From contig JBLFWM010000004.1 in assembly GCA_047611265.1 (NCBI GenBank), positions 1 to 64,000 of the forward strand: a stretch of DNA of 64,000 nt, given 5' to 3'. Of this stretch, positions 41,155-51,110 are shown piece after piece (position 1 is the stretch's first letter; every line of letters starts with the position of its first letter). Source of the DNA: GCA-2698665 sp047611265 (GTDB lineage Bacteria; Pseudomonadota; Gammaproteobacteria; GCA-002705445; GCA-002716945). Below the pieces are notes generated by a model. The model had not been told where the DNA came from, did no database searches, and worked only from the letters and a program-made list of their open reading frames with translations. The position numbers and the translations under genes were made by a program.

Positions 41155-42530
41155 TATTTACTACCTTTTGTGGCCTTGCTTTTCCATCTTGGTATAGAAA
41201 TTTGTTTGCTCCGTGCGATAGTTAAGCTTCCACCACCGGGCGTGTCTTTAGTAACAGTTGATCCAGCTGCAATATAAGAACCTTTCCCAATTTTAACTGG
41301 AGCGACTAATCTTGTACCAGAACCAATAAATGAATTCGCTTCAATTATAGTTTTATATTTCTTTTCTCCATCATAATTACAAGTGATGCAACCTGCGCCA
41401 ACATTAATATCTGCGCCAAGTTCTGCATCCCCGATATAACTAAGATGGTTAATTTTAGTTCTACTTCCTATCGTGGAGTTTTTAACCTCAACGAAATTTC
41501 CAACCTGCGCATCATTTTTTAAAACAGTGCCGGGTCTTATTCTTGCATAAGGACCCACAATGCAATTATCACCAATTGTTGCCCCGAATATAATTGTGTT
41601 GGGTTTGATATGTACATTTTTACCAATCTTACATCTGTTTAGATAACAATTATGGCCAATAGTAGTATTAGAGCCAATCGTAACTTTATCTTCAAAGATA
41701 CAGTTAATATCAATCTCTACATCTTTTTGAACTTTTAAATCACCTTTAATATCGGTTCTCATTACATCTCTAATTAAGACACCTTTGTTAAGCAAGTCAT
41801 TAGCTTTTTTAATTAGTAATTTACGTTCTAAACCTACTAAGTCTTTTTTAGAATTTATGCCCATAGTTTCTATATCATTCTTAATAGTATAACTTGATAT
41901 TTTATAATCATTATCGCTCAAAAGCTTAATTATATCCGTCAGGTAATACTCTTTTTGTTTATTATTATTTTTAATCTTACCAATAAACTTTCTTAACACT
42001 CCTTCATTAACACATATTATACCTGTATTGATTTCATTAATTTTTTTTATTTTACCATCAGCATCTTTTTCCTCAATAATTCCAACTATCTTTTTATTAT
42101 TTCTAATAATTCTTCCATAGCCAGTTGGGTTTTCTTGCATATATGTTCCTAAACATAAATCTGAATTATCAAGTTTTGAAATCATTTTTTTAAGTGTCAC
42201 TGGGGATATAAAAGGGACGTCTCCACATAGTATTAATATTTTATTATTTTTATTTACTGGCATTGATCTTATAGCAGTTTTAACTGCATCTGCAGTTCCA
42301 TAGGGATTTTTCTGATCAACGCTTTTTACTTTATTTTTTTGGATAAAGTCTTTTAATTGTTGTGGCGAATTACCTAGGACACAAATTATATTTTTAGAAT
42401 TTATAGATTTCGCAGCTCTATAAACATGTTCGATAATATGTTCGCCTGATATCTTGAATAATAATTTAGATTTTAGTGATAGCATTCTGGTACTTTTCCC
42501 AGCTGCTAATATAATAGTTGTTAATGACAC
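41154..42530 (-). CDS. glmU: Bifunctional UDP-GlcNAc pyrophosphorylase / GlcN-1-P acetyltransferase
   Basis: A 458-residue enzyme completing UDP-GlcNAc synthesis. N-terminal nucleotidyltransferase with LAAGKSTRM (about 8-16), 'CGDVPFISP' and 'NPYGTADAV'. C-terminal left-handed beta-helix of hexapeptide repeats ('IGDNCIVGPYARIRPGT', VGNFVEVKNS, 'INHLSYIGDAELG', 'NVGAGCITCNYDG'). It sits between atpC and glmS, a classic gammaproteobacterial order. Confidence 0.97.
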   Translation of the reverse strand: MSLTTIILAAGKSTRMLSLKSKLLFKISGEHIIEHVYRAAKSINSKNIICVLGNSPQQLKDFIQKNKVKSVDQKNPYGTADAVKTAIRSMPVNKNNKILILCGDVPFISPVTLKKMISKLDNSDLCLGTYMQENPTGYGRIIRNNKKIVGIIEEKDADGKIKKINEINTGIICVNEGVLRKFIGKIKNNNKQKEYYLTDIIKLLSDNDYKISSYTIKNDIETMGINSKKDLVGLERKLLIKKANDLLNKGVLIRDVMRTDIKGDLKVQKDVEIDINCIFEDKVTIGSNTTIGHNCYLNRCKIGKNVHIKPNTIIFGATIGDNCIVGPYARIRPGTVLKNDAQVGNFVEVKNSTIGSRTKINHLSYIGDAELGADINVGAGCITCNYDGEKKYKTIIEANSFIGSGTRLVAPVKIGKGSYIAAGSTVTKDTPGGGSLTIARSKQISIPRWKSKATKGSK

Positions 42531-42550
42531 TTTAGGTCTCCCGGCTAAGA

Positions 42551-42973
42551 CTATCTCTTACCCTTCAGCTTTTTGATTAACCTTAGCTGTGCGGCAGCTT
42601 GTGCTAATTCTGTTTTTGCTTTGACCAAATCCATGTCGCTATTGCTATTCTCCATTGCTTTTTTTGCCGCTAACTCAGATTTCTTAGCTCTATCTTCATC
42701 TAAATCTGATTCTCTAATAGCTGTATCAGATAGAATGGTCACTGCATTAGGTTGAATTTCTAATATCCCCCCACTAATGAAAAAGATCTTTGTTTCACTG
42801 TCTGATATTTGTGCTCTTACATCACCAGCTTTTAGCTTTGTCAGCAATGGAGTATGTTTAGGAGTTATCCCAACCTCACCCATTTCTGCCGGCGCATACA
42901 CCATCTGAACTTCTGCTGAAAATAATTCTTCTTCAGCACTTACAATATCTAGTCTCATTGTTTTATCTGACAT
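42551..42973 (-). CDS. atpC: ATP synthase epsilon subunit
   Basis: A 140-residue central-stalk subunit of F1, coupling rotation and inhibiting ATP hydrolysis. N-terminal beta-sandwich ('RLDIVSAEEELFSAEVQMVY', 'GEVGITPKHTPLLTKLKAG') and C-terminal helical hairpin (ESDLDEDRAKKSELAAKKAM). Last gene of the atp operon, 2 bp after atpD. Confidence 0.96.
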   Translation of the reverse strand: MSDKTMRLDIVSAEEELFSAEVQMVYAPAEMGEVGITPKHTPLLTKLKAGDVRAQISDSETKIFFISGGILEIQPNAVTILSDTAIRESDLDEDRAKKSELAAKKAMENSNSDMDLVKAKTELAQAAAQLRLIKKLKGKR

Positions 42974-42975
42974 TA

Positions 42976-44352
42976 TTATAGTTCATCCGCTCTTTTCTTA
43001 GCTTCTTCAATTTTACCAATCATATAGAAAGCTTGCTCTGGTAAATCATCATAGTCACCATTTACTATTGCTTGGAAACCTTTGATCGTATCTTTTAAAG
43101 ATACATATTTTCCAGGTGTTCCTGTGAACGTTTCGGCAACAAAGAATGGTTGAGATAAATATCTTTGTATTTTTCTTGCTCTGTTAACAGATAATTTATC
43201 TTCATCAGATAACTCATCCATCCCTAGAATAGCTATAATATCTTTTAGTTCCTTATATTTTTGTAGGACACTCTGAACTGCTCTTGTAGTATCATAATGT
43301 TCTTGCCCAATAACTAGAGGGTCTAATTGACGACTAGTTGAATCTAGTGGATCAACAGCAGGATAAATTCCAAGCTCTGCAATGTTTCTAGAAAGTACAA
43401 CAGTTGCATCTAAATGAGCAAAAGTCGTAGCTGGGCTAGGATCTGTTAAGTCATCTGCTGGTACATATACAGCTTGAATTGATGTGATTGAACCAGTTTT
43501 TGTAGATGTAATACGCTCTTGTAGAACACCCATTTCTTCAGCTAATGTAGGTTGATAACCTACTGCTGAGGGCATACGACCTAGTAATGCTGAAACTTCA
43601 GTTCCTGCAAGCGTATATCTATAAATGTTATCAATGAAAAGAAGTGTGTCGCTGCCTGCATCACGAAAATGTTCTGCCATTGTAAGACCAGTCAATGCTA
43701 CGCGTAATCTATTTCCTGGAGGTTCATTCATCTGTCCATAAACAAGCGCAACTTTATCAATAACCTTTGCGTCTGTCATTTCATGATAGAAATCATTACC
43801 TTCACGTGTTCTTTCTCCTACACCTGCAAATACAGATGACCCGCTATGTTCAGCGGCAATATTTCTAATTAATTCCATAAGGATTACAGTTTTACCAACA
43901 CCCGCACCACCAAATAATCCTACTTTACTACCTTTAGCAAATGGACAAATAAGATCTACAACTTTAATACCTGTTTCTAGTAATTGAACTTCGGATGCTT
44001 GTTCTGCAAAAGTTGGAGGAGCTCTATGTATTGGCATTGTAGAGTTAGATTTAATTGGCCCTTTGTTGTCAATAGGTTCTCCCAAGACATTCATTATTCG
44101 TCCAAGAGTCCCTTTCCCTACTGGAACACTAATTGGAGCGCCAGTATTTTTAACCTCAAGACCTCTCTTTAAACCATCAGTTGTCCCCATCGCAATTGTT
44201 CTAACAATCCCATCACCAATTTGCTGTTGTACTTCTAAAGTTAAACCGCCTTCTTCAACCATAAGTGCATCATATATATTTGGGATTGAATCACGTGAGA
44301 ATTGTACATCGATAACCGCACCAATTATCTCTACTACTTTACCTATTTCCAT
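42976..44352 (-). CDS. atpD: ATP synthase beta subunit
   Basis: A 458-residue catalytic subunit of F1. Walker A GGAGVGKT, 'AGVGERTREGNDFYHEM' with the catalytic Glu, Walker B-like 'LLFIDNIYRYTLAGTEVSAL' and 'ALLGRMPSAVGYQPTLAEEM'. The usual FIDNIFR appears here as FIDNIYR. Full length for the family. Confidence 0.98.
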   Translation of the reverse strand: MEIGKVVEIIGAVIDVQFSRDSIPNIYDALMVEEGGLTLEVQQQIGDGIVRTIAMGTTDGLKRGLEVKNTGAPISVPVGKGTLGRIMNVLGEPIDNKGPIKSNSTMPIHRAPPTFAEQASEVQLLETGIKVVDLICPFAKGSKVGLFGGAGVGKTVILMELIRNIAAEHSGSSVFAGVGERTREGNDFYHEMTDAKVIDKVALVYGQMNEPPGNRLRVALTGLTMAEHFRDAGSDTLLFIDNIYRYTLAGTEVSALLGRMPSAVGYQPTLAEEMGVLQERITSTKTGSITSIQAVYVPADDLTDPSPATTFAHLDATVVLSRNIAELGIYPAVDPLDSTSRQLDPLVIGQEHYDTTRAVQSVLQKYKELKDIIAILGMDELSDEDKLSVNRARKIQRYLSQPFFVAETFTGTPGKYVSLKDTIKGFQAIVNGDYDDLPEQAFYMIGKIEEAKKRADEL

Positions 44353-44377
44353 TTAATATGCTCCGTTTCTTAATTAA

Positions 44378-45253
44378 TTATAATGCAGATGCACCTGAAA
44401 TAATTTCAGATATTTCCTGTGTAATTGCTGCCTGTCTATTTTTGTTATAAATTATTTGTAATTCATCAATCAAGTCAGATGCATTGTCTGATGATGATTT
44501 CATGGCTACCATCCGTGATGCTTGTTCTGAAGCAATATTTTCTACTACAGCCCTATAAGTTAGTGACTCAATAAATCTAACAAACAGAGACTCTAAAACT
44601 TCTTTCGCATCAGGCTCATACAAGTAATCCCAATAATGTGAGTATTCTTTATCTATTTCTTGATCATTTGATGAAATTGGCAATATTTTGTCAATTGTTG
44701 GTACTTGGCTAACAGTATTAAAAAATTTATTGTAAGCCACATACACCTCATCAACATCTTTAGATATAAATTTATCTATTGTTGATTTAATTGTGCCCAA
44801 CAAATCTTCTATTTTAGGCTGATCGCCCACTTGAGTAGATTGAGATATTACTTCCCCACCAATTCTTTGAAAAAATCCTGCTGCCTTGTTCCCAAAAACA
44901 CTATAGCTTGTATCAATTTCATTATTTTTATTTTCTACAGTAGACTCAATTACTTTTTTAAATAAATTATTATTTAATCCTCCACAAAGCCCTCTGTCTG
45001 AAGAAACTACTATATAGGCTCTTTTTTTAACTTCTCTTACTTCAAAATATACAGAGTTATACTCTGCATGAGCATTAGCGAGATGAGACATTACATAGGA
45101 TATTTTATCTGCATAAGGACGTGCTTTTTCCATTTGCCCAACAGCTCTTCTCATTTTACTCGCAGCAACCATTTCCATTGCCTTGGTAATCTTCTGAGTA
45201 TTCTGGATACTCTTTATTTGAGTTCTTATTTCTTGACTGCCCGCCATTACCAA
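44378..45253 (-). CDS. atpG: ATP synthase gamma subunit
   Basis: A 291-residue rotor shaft of F1. N-terminal 'IRTQIKSIQNTQKITKAMEM', VAASKMRRA and C-terminal 'SDNASDLIDELQIIYNKNRQ', AAITQEISEII are the family hallmarks. The first codons (MVMAGSQE) overlap the atpA end by 7 bp; a start at Met3 is also possible. Confidence 0.97.
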   Translation of the reverse strand: MVMAGSQEIRTQIKSIQNTQKITKAMEMVAASKMRRAVGQMEKARPYADKISYVMSHLANAHAEYNSVYFEVREVKKRAYIVVSSDRGLCGGLNNNLFKKVIESTVENKNNEIDTSYSVFGNKAAGFFQRIGGEVISQSTQVGDQPKIEDLLGTIKSTIDKFISKDVDEVYVAYNKFFNTVSQVPTIDKILPISSNDQEIDKEYSHYWDYLYEPDAKEVLESLFVRFIESLTYRAVVENIASEQASRMVAMKSSSDNASDLIDELQIIYNKNRQAAITQEISEIISGASAL

Positions 45254-46788
45254 ACACCATTAGTTTTGAAATCATCTAACACTATTTTCATTTTAGCTGC
45301 TACGTCATCATTATAATCAAGCACCGAATTAACAAGGTCTATTAAATCTTTATGGTTACTTCTAACGAATTCATGCATAGCTTTTTCAAAAGACATTACT
45401 TTATTGATTTCTACATCATCAAAATAACCTTCGTTAGCTGAAAAAAGTGATAACGACATTTCGGCAACGCTCAATGGTGAATATTGATTCTGTTTCATGA
45501 GCTCTGTAACTCTTTGACCTCTATCTAATTGTTTTTTTGTAGCTTCATCTAGGTCTGATGCAAACTGAGAAAATGCAGCCAATTCACGATATTGCGCCAA
45601 AGCTAGTCTTACTCCCCCGCCAAGTTTTTTAACTATCTTTGTTTGTGCTGCCCCACCTACTCTTGAGACGGATAGCCCAGCATTAATTGCAGGTCGAATA
45701 CCAGCATTAAATAAATCAGATTCTAAGAAAATTTGTCCATCTGTAATAGATATAACATTGGTTGGTACAAATGCTGACACATCGCCTGCTTGCGTTTCAA
45801 TAATTGGCATCGCAGTAAGAGATCCTGTTTTCCCTTTGACTTTCCCGCTTGTTAATTCTGAAACTGCATCTTCATTAATTCTTGCAGATCTTTCTAATAG
45901 TCTTGAATGTAAATAAAATACATCACCAGGATAAGCTTCTCTGCCTGGAGGTCTTTTTAGAAGAAGCGACACTTGTCTATATGCCCATGCTTGTTTTGTT
46001 AAATCATCATATATAATAAGTGCATCCTCGCCAATATCTCTAAAATATTCGCCCATTGCGCAACCTGAGTAAGGTGCGATATATTGCATTGCTGCTGAAT
46101 CTGCTGCTGTGGCAGCTACAATTATTGTATGCTTCAAGGCGTCATGTTCTTCTAATTTTCTAACAACCTGTGCTACAGAAGATGCTTTTTGGCCAATGGC
46201 TACATATATACATTTTACGCCTGTATCTTTTTGGTTAATTATCGCATCAATAGCTACAGCTGTTTTACCCGTTTGCCTATCACCAATAATTAGTTCTCGT
46301 TGACCGCGCCCGATAGGAACCATCGAGTCAATAGCTTTAATACCAGTTTGTACTGGTTGATCAACAGATTTACGCTCAATTACACCCGGTGCAATCTTTT
46401 CTATAGGTGATGTATGTTTAGCATTAATTGGGCCATTATTATCAATTGGCTCACCAAGTGAGTTCACAACTCTTCCTAGTAATTCAGGTCCGACTGGCAC
46501 CTCTAAAATCCTTCCAGTACACTTTACAATGTCTCCTTCAGAAATATGTTTATAATCACCAAGTATAACTGCTCCTACAGAATCACGTTCGAGGTTAAGC
46601 GCCATACCATATATTTTATTTGGAAATTCTAACATTTCACCTTGAAGAGCCTCAGTTATTCCATATACTCTGGCAATACCATCAGTAACAGATACAACTG
46701 TCCCCTCATTATGTGCCGTTGTCTTGAGATCAGAATCTTTAATCTTAGCTTTTATGATGTTACTTATTTCAGTTGGATTGATAGTCAT
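45247..46788 (-). CDS. atpA: ATP synthase alpha subunit
   Basis: A 513-residue regulatory nucleotide-binding subunit of F1. Walker A GDRQTGKT, 'YVAIGQKASSVAQVVRKLEE', 'ALIIYDDLTKQAWAYRQVSL' and 'LKRPPGREAYPGDVFYLHSR' are visible, along with the C-terminal helical domain. The length equals that of E. coli AtpA. Confidence 0.98.
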   Translation of the reverse strand: MTINPTEISNIIKAKIKDSDLKTTAHNEGTVVSVTDGIARVYGITEALQGEMLEFPNKIYGMALNLERDSVGAVILGDYKHISEGDIVKCTGRILEVPVGPELLGRVVNSLGEPIDNNGPINAKHTSPIEKIAPGVIERKSVDQPVQTGIKAIDSMVPIGRGQRELIIGDRQTGKTAVAIDAIINQKDTGVKCIYVAIGQKASSVAQVVRKLEEHDALKHTIIVAATAADSAAMQYIAPYSGCAMGEYFRDIGEDALIIYDDLTKQAWAYRQVSLLLKRPPGREAYPGDVFYLHSRLLERSARINEDAVSELTSGKVKGKTGSLTAMPIIETQAGDVSAFVPTNVISITDGQIFLESDLFNAGIRPAINAGLSVSRVGGAAQTKIVKKLGGGVRLALAQYRELAAFSQFASDLDEATKKQLDRGQRVTELMKQNQYSPLSVAEMSLSLFSANEGYFDDVEINKVMSFEKAMHEFVRSNHKDLIDLVNSVLDYNDDVAAKMKIVLDDFKTNGVW

Positions 46789-46803
46789 ATTTATACCTTA
46801 TAC

Positions 46804-47340
46804 TTAGATTATTAATTGTTGTTTCATTTGATCTAATCTGTTTTTAATAGTTAAATCAATTACTTCATTGTTAGATTTTATTTTTAATCCCGCCATTAAT
46901 GTTTTATTGACAGAAAGTTTTACTTTTACTTCAGACTGATATTTATCTTTTAATAAAGATGTTAAGGAGTCTAGCTGATCTGCTGATACTTCATGTGCTG
47001 ATTCAACTTCGACGACACGAATATTATTATATTTAAATTTCAATGATTCAAAAATTTCTGAAATTTCTTGCATATAAATTATTCTCTTAGTTTCAATAAG
47101 CAATGACAAAAAGCTAAAAAAATTTTTATTGCTGGCATCATCTAAAAAACTTGATAAAAATTTTAATGATGTTGCATTATCAATCTTAGGATCTGATAAC
47201 AGGTCTATAGTTTGAGAATCTGCGACTATGGCTGACAACCTAGTCAACTGAACAGACCAGTTTTCAATACTCTTATCTTCCACAGCAAGTTTAAATGCTG
47301 CTTCGCCATAAGGTCTAGAATATATATAGTTTTCAGACAA
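46804..47340 (-). CDS. atpH: ATP synthase delta subunit
   Basis: A 178-residue peripheral-stalk subunit tying F1 to subunit b. N-terminal RPYGEAAFKLAVED and C-terminal 'SVNKTLMAGLKIKSNNEVID' (the usual 'D.SLIGGVVIRVGD' region, diverged). Position between atpF and atpA confirms identity. Confidence 0.95.
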   Translation of the reverse strand: MSENYIYSRPYGEAAFKLAVEDKSIENWSVQLTRLSAIVADSQTIDLLSDPKIDNATSLKFLSSFLDDASNKNFFSFLSLLIETKRIIYMQEISEIFESLKFKYNNIRVVEVESAHEVSADQLDSLTSLLKDKYQSEVKVKLSVNKTLMAGLKIKSNNEVIDLTIKNRLDQMKQQLII

Positions 47341-47341
47341 C

Positions 47342-47815
47342 TTACTTAAGCTCCTTTAGGGCTTCATCAAATATAGCCTTATGTTTTTCTTCACTGATCT
47401 CTGCTTTAATTATTTTTTCTGCACAAGCAATTGCAATCCGAGAGATGTCTTTTCTTAGTTCATCTTTAGCAATATTTAAATCTTGTCCAATTTGTTGGTT
47501 TGATAAAGCAATAATTTTATCTGCCTCTTTCTTTGATATTGTTTTTGCCTCACCGATAATATTTGATGATTGTTGGTTAGCCATAGTTATAACATCTGAT
47601 GCTTTGCTTTTGGCCTCATCGACTATACGGCTATACTCTATATTAGCTTCGTCTATTCTCTTTTCGCCAAGCTCGGCAGAAGCCAAACCATCTGCAATTT
47701 TATTGGTTCTTTCATCCATCGCAGCCGTAAGAGGTTCCCACAAGTACGCTTTAATAAACCAGACGAAAATAACAAACGTTATCATCTGTCCAAATAATGT
47801 TGCTGTTATATTCAT
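47342..47815 (-). CDS. atpF: ATP synthase subunit b
   Basis: A 157-residue stator subunit with one N-terminal membrane helix ('ATLFGQMITFVIFVWFIKAY', then LWEPL) and a long charged coiled coil that dimerises. Directly follows atpE in the operon. Confidence 0.96.
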   Translation of the reverse strand: MNITATLFGQMITFVIFVWFIKAYLWEPLTAAMDERTNKIADGLASAELGEKRIDEANIEYSRIVDEAKSKASDVITMANQQSSNIIGEAKTISKKEADKIIALSNQQIGQDLNIAKDELRKDISRIAIACAEKIIKAEISEEKHKAIFDEALKELK

Positions 47816-47840
47816 ATCAAAAACCTGTCAATTAAGTTAA

Positions 47841-48137
47841 TTACGCCCCAAGTGCTGCTTTTGCTGCGCCAATAAATGGATTAGCAAAAACAAAAAACAT
47901 TGCGAATGCTAAAACAATAAATGGAAATGACTCCATTAAACCTGCAGTGATAAACATTTGTATTCTTAATGCAGGCAACATTTCTGGTTGTCTAGCAATC
48001 CCTTCAATGTATTTCATGCATATTAAACCCCAGCCTAATGCTGAACCAAGTCCCGCTGCTGCTAACATAATAGCAACTCCTAAACTTGTAGATGCATAGA
48101 TCTCGGTAATCATTTGTGGTGTTAGTGTATTTTCCAT
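47841..48137 (-). CDS. atpE: ATP synthase subunit c
   Basis: A 98-residue hairpin of two membrane helices forming the rotor ring. Polar loop ARQPE and ion-binding Glu in helix 2 (AGLMESFPFIV). The Na+-type Gln of helix 1 is not evident, so proton coupling is likely. About 20 residues longer than E. coli AtpE because of N- and C-terminal extensions. Confidence 0.95.
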   Translation of the reverse strand: MENTLTPQMITEIYASTSLGVAIMLAAAGLGSALGWGLICMKYIEGIARQPEMLPALRIQMFITAGLMESFPFIVLAFAMFFVFANPFIGAAKAALGA

Positions 48138-48152
48138 TTTATGTCCTCTCGT

Positions 48153-48953
48153 TTAATGTGATTCTTCAGATGCCAAACTTATATACATGATGGTTAATAC
48201 CATAAAAATAAAAGCTTGAAGTGTTATTACAAGTATATGGAATATTGCCCACATACTACCCGGTATTGGAATTATGTACCAAGGTAATATTGCTATCAGG
48301 AGAAATACTAATTCTCCAGTAAACATATTCCCAAAGAGTCTTAAAGCTAAACTTAATGGTTTAGCTATCTCTTCTACCATAGTTAATACAAAATTTATTG
48401 GTGCTAGAGCAATTCCAAAAGGATGAACGAGGAATGATTTAAAATATCCTCCGAGACCTTTATTCTTCACATTGTAATAAATACAAATTATAAAAACCGT
48501 TAATGCCATGGCAAAAGTTGTATGAGGGTCAGTTGTTGGCACAACTTTTAGAGCAGGCTTTCCATCTTGACCTACAATACCCATCATCTCTGCAGCTTTA
48601 GGTAATAAATCTACAGGAATTAAGTCCATTGCATTCATTAAAAACACCCATACAAATATTGTAAGGCCGAGGGGGCCAACTATTTTATTGGGCTTTGGGA
48701 AAGCTTCTTTTACAAGTCCATTAACAAAATCTATAAGGGTCTCTAAAATATTTTGTGCACCTGTTGGTGCGCCAACAGAAACATTTTTTCCAACTTTATA
48801 TGCTACCCACATTACTCCAAACATGATTAATGTGCTAAAAAACATTGTATCTACATTAATTTGCCAGAATCCATCACCATATTGCAGTGACTGTAAATGA
48901 TGCGATATATACGCTACCGGATTATCTGTTGCTGGACCTTCACCTTGACTCAT
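48153..48953 (-). CDS. atpB: ATP synthase subunit a
   Basis: A 266-residue membrane stator with the proton half-channels. Essential Arg in 'KPLSLALRLFGNMFTGELVF'; other landmarks are 'FVWVFLMNAMDLIPVDLLP' and 'HPFGIALAPINFVLTMVEE'. Confidence 0.97.
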   Translation of the reverse strand: MSQGEGPATDNPVAYISHHLQSLQYGDGFWQINVDTMFFSTLIMFGVMWVAYKVGKNVSVGAPTGAQNILETLIDFVNGLVKEAFPKPNKIVGPLGLTIFVWVFLMNAMDLIPVDLLPKAAEMMGIVGQDGKPALKVVPTTDPHTTFAMALTVFIICIYYNVKNKGLGGYFKSFLVHPFGIALAPINFVLTMVEEIAKPLSLALRLFGNMFTGELVFLLIAILPWYIIPIPGSMWAIFHILVITLQAFIFMVLTIMYISLASEESH

Positions 48954-48975
48954 AAAACCTGTTCTCGTCTTTCAA

Positions 48976-49326
48976 TTAATAAATATTCTTGGACTTATAG
49001 AAGACATAACCTAGTTGGGCTAAAGAAAATGCTATTATTATTTCTATGGCGACAAGATTTAAATGTACAATTCCTAAATAGAAACCAATTAAAACTAAAA
49101 ATAACCTAAAAACAACGCTTTTCAATAACACCAAGGCGCTTCTTGCCTGTTCTTGCTCTGAAGCTGCTTTACCAGCTGCGTTTACACTACGTGCAAGGAG
49201 TAATGAATTTACTATTGACATAAAACCGCCATATAACGACGATAATATGTTAGCTGAGCCTAAACTCAAAAAAACAAGTGCTACAATTATAGAAATTGAG
49301 CCCTGATATATTATTACCCTTAACAC
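48976..49326 (-). CDS. atpI: ATP synthase protein I
   Basis: A 116-residue membrane protein with four hydrophobic segments, at the head of the atp operon. AtpI assists c-ring assembly or Mg2+ supply. 'SLYGGFMSIVNSLLLARSV' is the conserved region. The family is variable, so position counts for much of the call. Confidence 0.88.
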   Translation of the reverse strand: MLRVIIYQGSISIIVALVFLSLGSANILSSLYGGFMSIVNSLLLARSVNAAGKAASEQEQARSALVLLKSVVFRLFLVLIGFYLGIVHLNLVAIEIIIAFSLAQLGYVFYKSKNIY

Positions 49327-49429
49327 TTTTGATGTTCACCATGAAGCAAAAAACCACTACCTTAATGGTCATGAGTATTATAGAGGACAATTATGTTTAG
49401 TTCAATTTATATACAGAAAAATATAGAAA

Positions 49430-50305
49430 TCAATTTTTTTTAAATTTAGCCACAATTCCTTGTAATTCGTTCAGGCTCTTGTATTTTATTTCTATCTTGC
49501 CAGCGCCCGCAGCATTGTGGTTTATTTTAATATCTGCAGCCAAATACTCAGAAAGCTCTTTTTCTAAAGAAACTGTGTCATGATCAACATCTTTTGTTTG
49601 TTTGACAGGTTTCATCTTAAAATTACGAACTAAAGCTTCAACAGCACGCACAGATAATTTTCTTGAAATAGCTTGTTTAATTATTGATTCTTGCAGGGTT
49701 GCATCAAGGGAAAGAACTGCTCTTGCATGGCCCATTTCAATTGAACCGGCAGCTAGTTTTAACTTAACATATTGAATAAGTTCATTTAGTCTCAAAATAT
49801 TAGTAATATGTGATCTAGACTTTCCAGTATATTTCGCAATATCATCATGAGTCATGTCATATTCTGTGTTTAATTTATTAAGAGCTTCTGCCTCTTCAAT
49901 GGCGTTTAGCTGTTCTCTTTGTACATTTTCAACGATAGCAATCAGCGCTGATTCTTTATCAGTAACATCCATAACTATTGCATCAATCATGTCTTCTCTT
50001 ATTGACTGCATTGCTCTCCATCTTCTCTCGCCAGCTATTAACTCATAACCATCCTTTCCTTTGCGGACTATTATTGGTGCTAGTTGGCCATTTTCCTTAA
50101 TAGAGGAGGCCATTGATTCGAGAGATTCATTAAAGAATACTTGTCTTGGCTGATCTTTGTTTCTTGTAATCTTATCTACTGGAATAGATAAAATTCTCTG
50201 ATTTGAATTCTCCTCATCAGTGCGGAGTGTTTGCGTATTTTTATTTACAGGTTTAGCGCTAAGTAGTGCTTCAAGACCTGAGCCCAAGGCTTTTCTTTTT
50301 GTCAT
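49430..50305 (-). CDS. parB: Chromosome-partitioning protein ParB
   Basis: A 291-residue CTPase clamp that loads at parS sites and organises the origin region. N-terminal 'KRKALGSGLEALLS', ParB/Srx motif 'IAGERRWRAMQSI', 'ENVQREQLNAIEEAEALNKL' and a helix-turn-helix (DIAKYTGKSRSHITNILRL). Two matching parS palindromes lie 10 kb away in recF. It follows parA by 37 bp. Confidence 0.96.
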   Translation of the reverse strand: MTKRKALGSGLEALLSAKPVNKNTQTLRTDEENSNQRILSIPVDKITRNKDQPRQVFFNESLESMASSIKENGQLAPIIVRKGKDGYELIAGERRWRAMQSIREDMIDAIVMDVTDKESALIAIVENVQREQLNAIEEAEALNKLNTEYDMTHDDIAKYTGKSRSHITNILRLNELIQYVKLKLAAGSIEMGHARAVLSLDATLQESIIKQAISRKLSVRAVEALVRNFKMKPVKQTKDVDHDTVSLEKELSEYLAADIKINHNAAGAGKIEIKYKSLNELQGIVAKFKKN

Positions 50306-50342
50306 AAGCTAAATATAACTCGGTATTGATTAGATGTATAGA

Positions 50343-51110
50343 TTACAGTTTTTCTTGTTTTAATATTTCACCTACTAAAGACAAATATGAAAGCGCCCCT
50401 TTTGAGCTTTTGTCATATTTAATAACAGGAAGCCCATGACTTGGCGCCTCAGCAAGCGTAATGTTTCTAGGTATCATGGTTCTATAAAGTTTATCAGTAA
50501 AAAATTTTATAAGCTGTGCGCTTACATCAATGGCAAGATTATTTCTTGGATCAAACATTGTTCTTATAATCCCTTTTATCACAAGATTTTCATTGCTGCT
50601 GGATTTAATTGTATCAATGGTTGTCATAAGTTCACTTAGGCCCTGTAGAGCAAAAAATTCACATTGCACAGGAATAAGAACTCCCGTTGCAGCTGTTAAG
50701 GCATTTACCGTTAAGATGTTTAGGGATGGTGGGCAGTCAATAATTATATAATCAAACTTAGATTCATGTTCGGTCAAAATATTCTTTAACGTAAACTCTT
50801 TTGACTCAGAAGACAAAAGCATTACCTCTGCTTCTGTTAGCTCAGGGGTCGCAGGTAAAATTGTGAACCCCAAATCATCAAGAGGCATCAAGCAACTTTC
50901 TATCTCATTTCTTCCTAAAAGGGCATCATTAATAGAATAATTTAAAGTGTGCGGGTCAACGCCGCATCCTCTTGTCGCGTTTGATTGCGGATCAAGATCT
51001 ACAAGCAAAGTTTTTCTCTTGGTTTTAGCAAGACTCGCGCATATATTTATACATGAAGTTGTTTTACCTACACCGCCCTTTTGATTTACAACTGCCAGGA
51101 CTTCCGTCAT
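50343..51110 (-). CDS. parA: Chromosome-partitioning ATPase ParA
   Basis: A 255-residue Walker-type ATPase. Deviant Walker A 'VNQKGGVGKTTSCINICASL', 'LLVDLDPQSNATRGCGVD' and 'YIIIDCPPSLNILTVNAL'. Starts one base inside the rsmG stop, so rsmG-parA-parB form one unit. Confidence 0.96.
   Translation of the reverse strand: MTEVLAVVNQKGGVGKTTSCINICASLAKTKRKTLLVDLDPQSNATRGCGVDPHTLNYSINDALLGRNEIESCLMPLDDLGFTILPATPELTEAEVMLLSSESKEFTLKNILTEHESKFDYIIIDCPPSLNILTVNALTAATGVLIPVQCEFFALQGLSELMTTIDTIKSSSNENLVIKGIIRTMFDPRNNLAIDVSAQLIKFFTDKLYRTMIPRNITLAEAPSHGLPVIKYDKSSKGALSYLSLVGEILKQEKL

Noticed and set aside
44288..44305. CACGTG-containing sequence in atpD as a third parS
   Set aside because: Only the six central bases match; the flanking half-sites do not.
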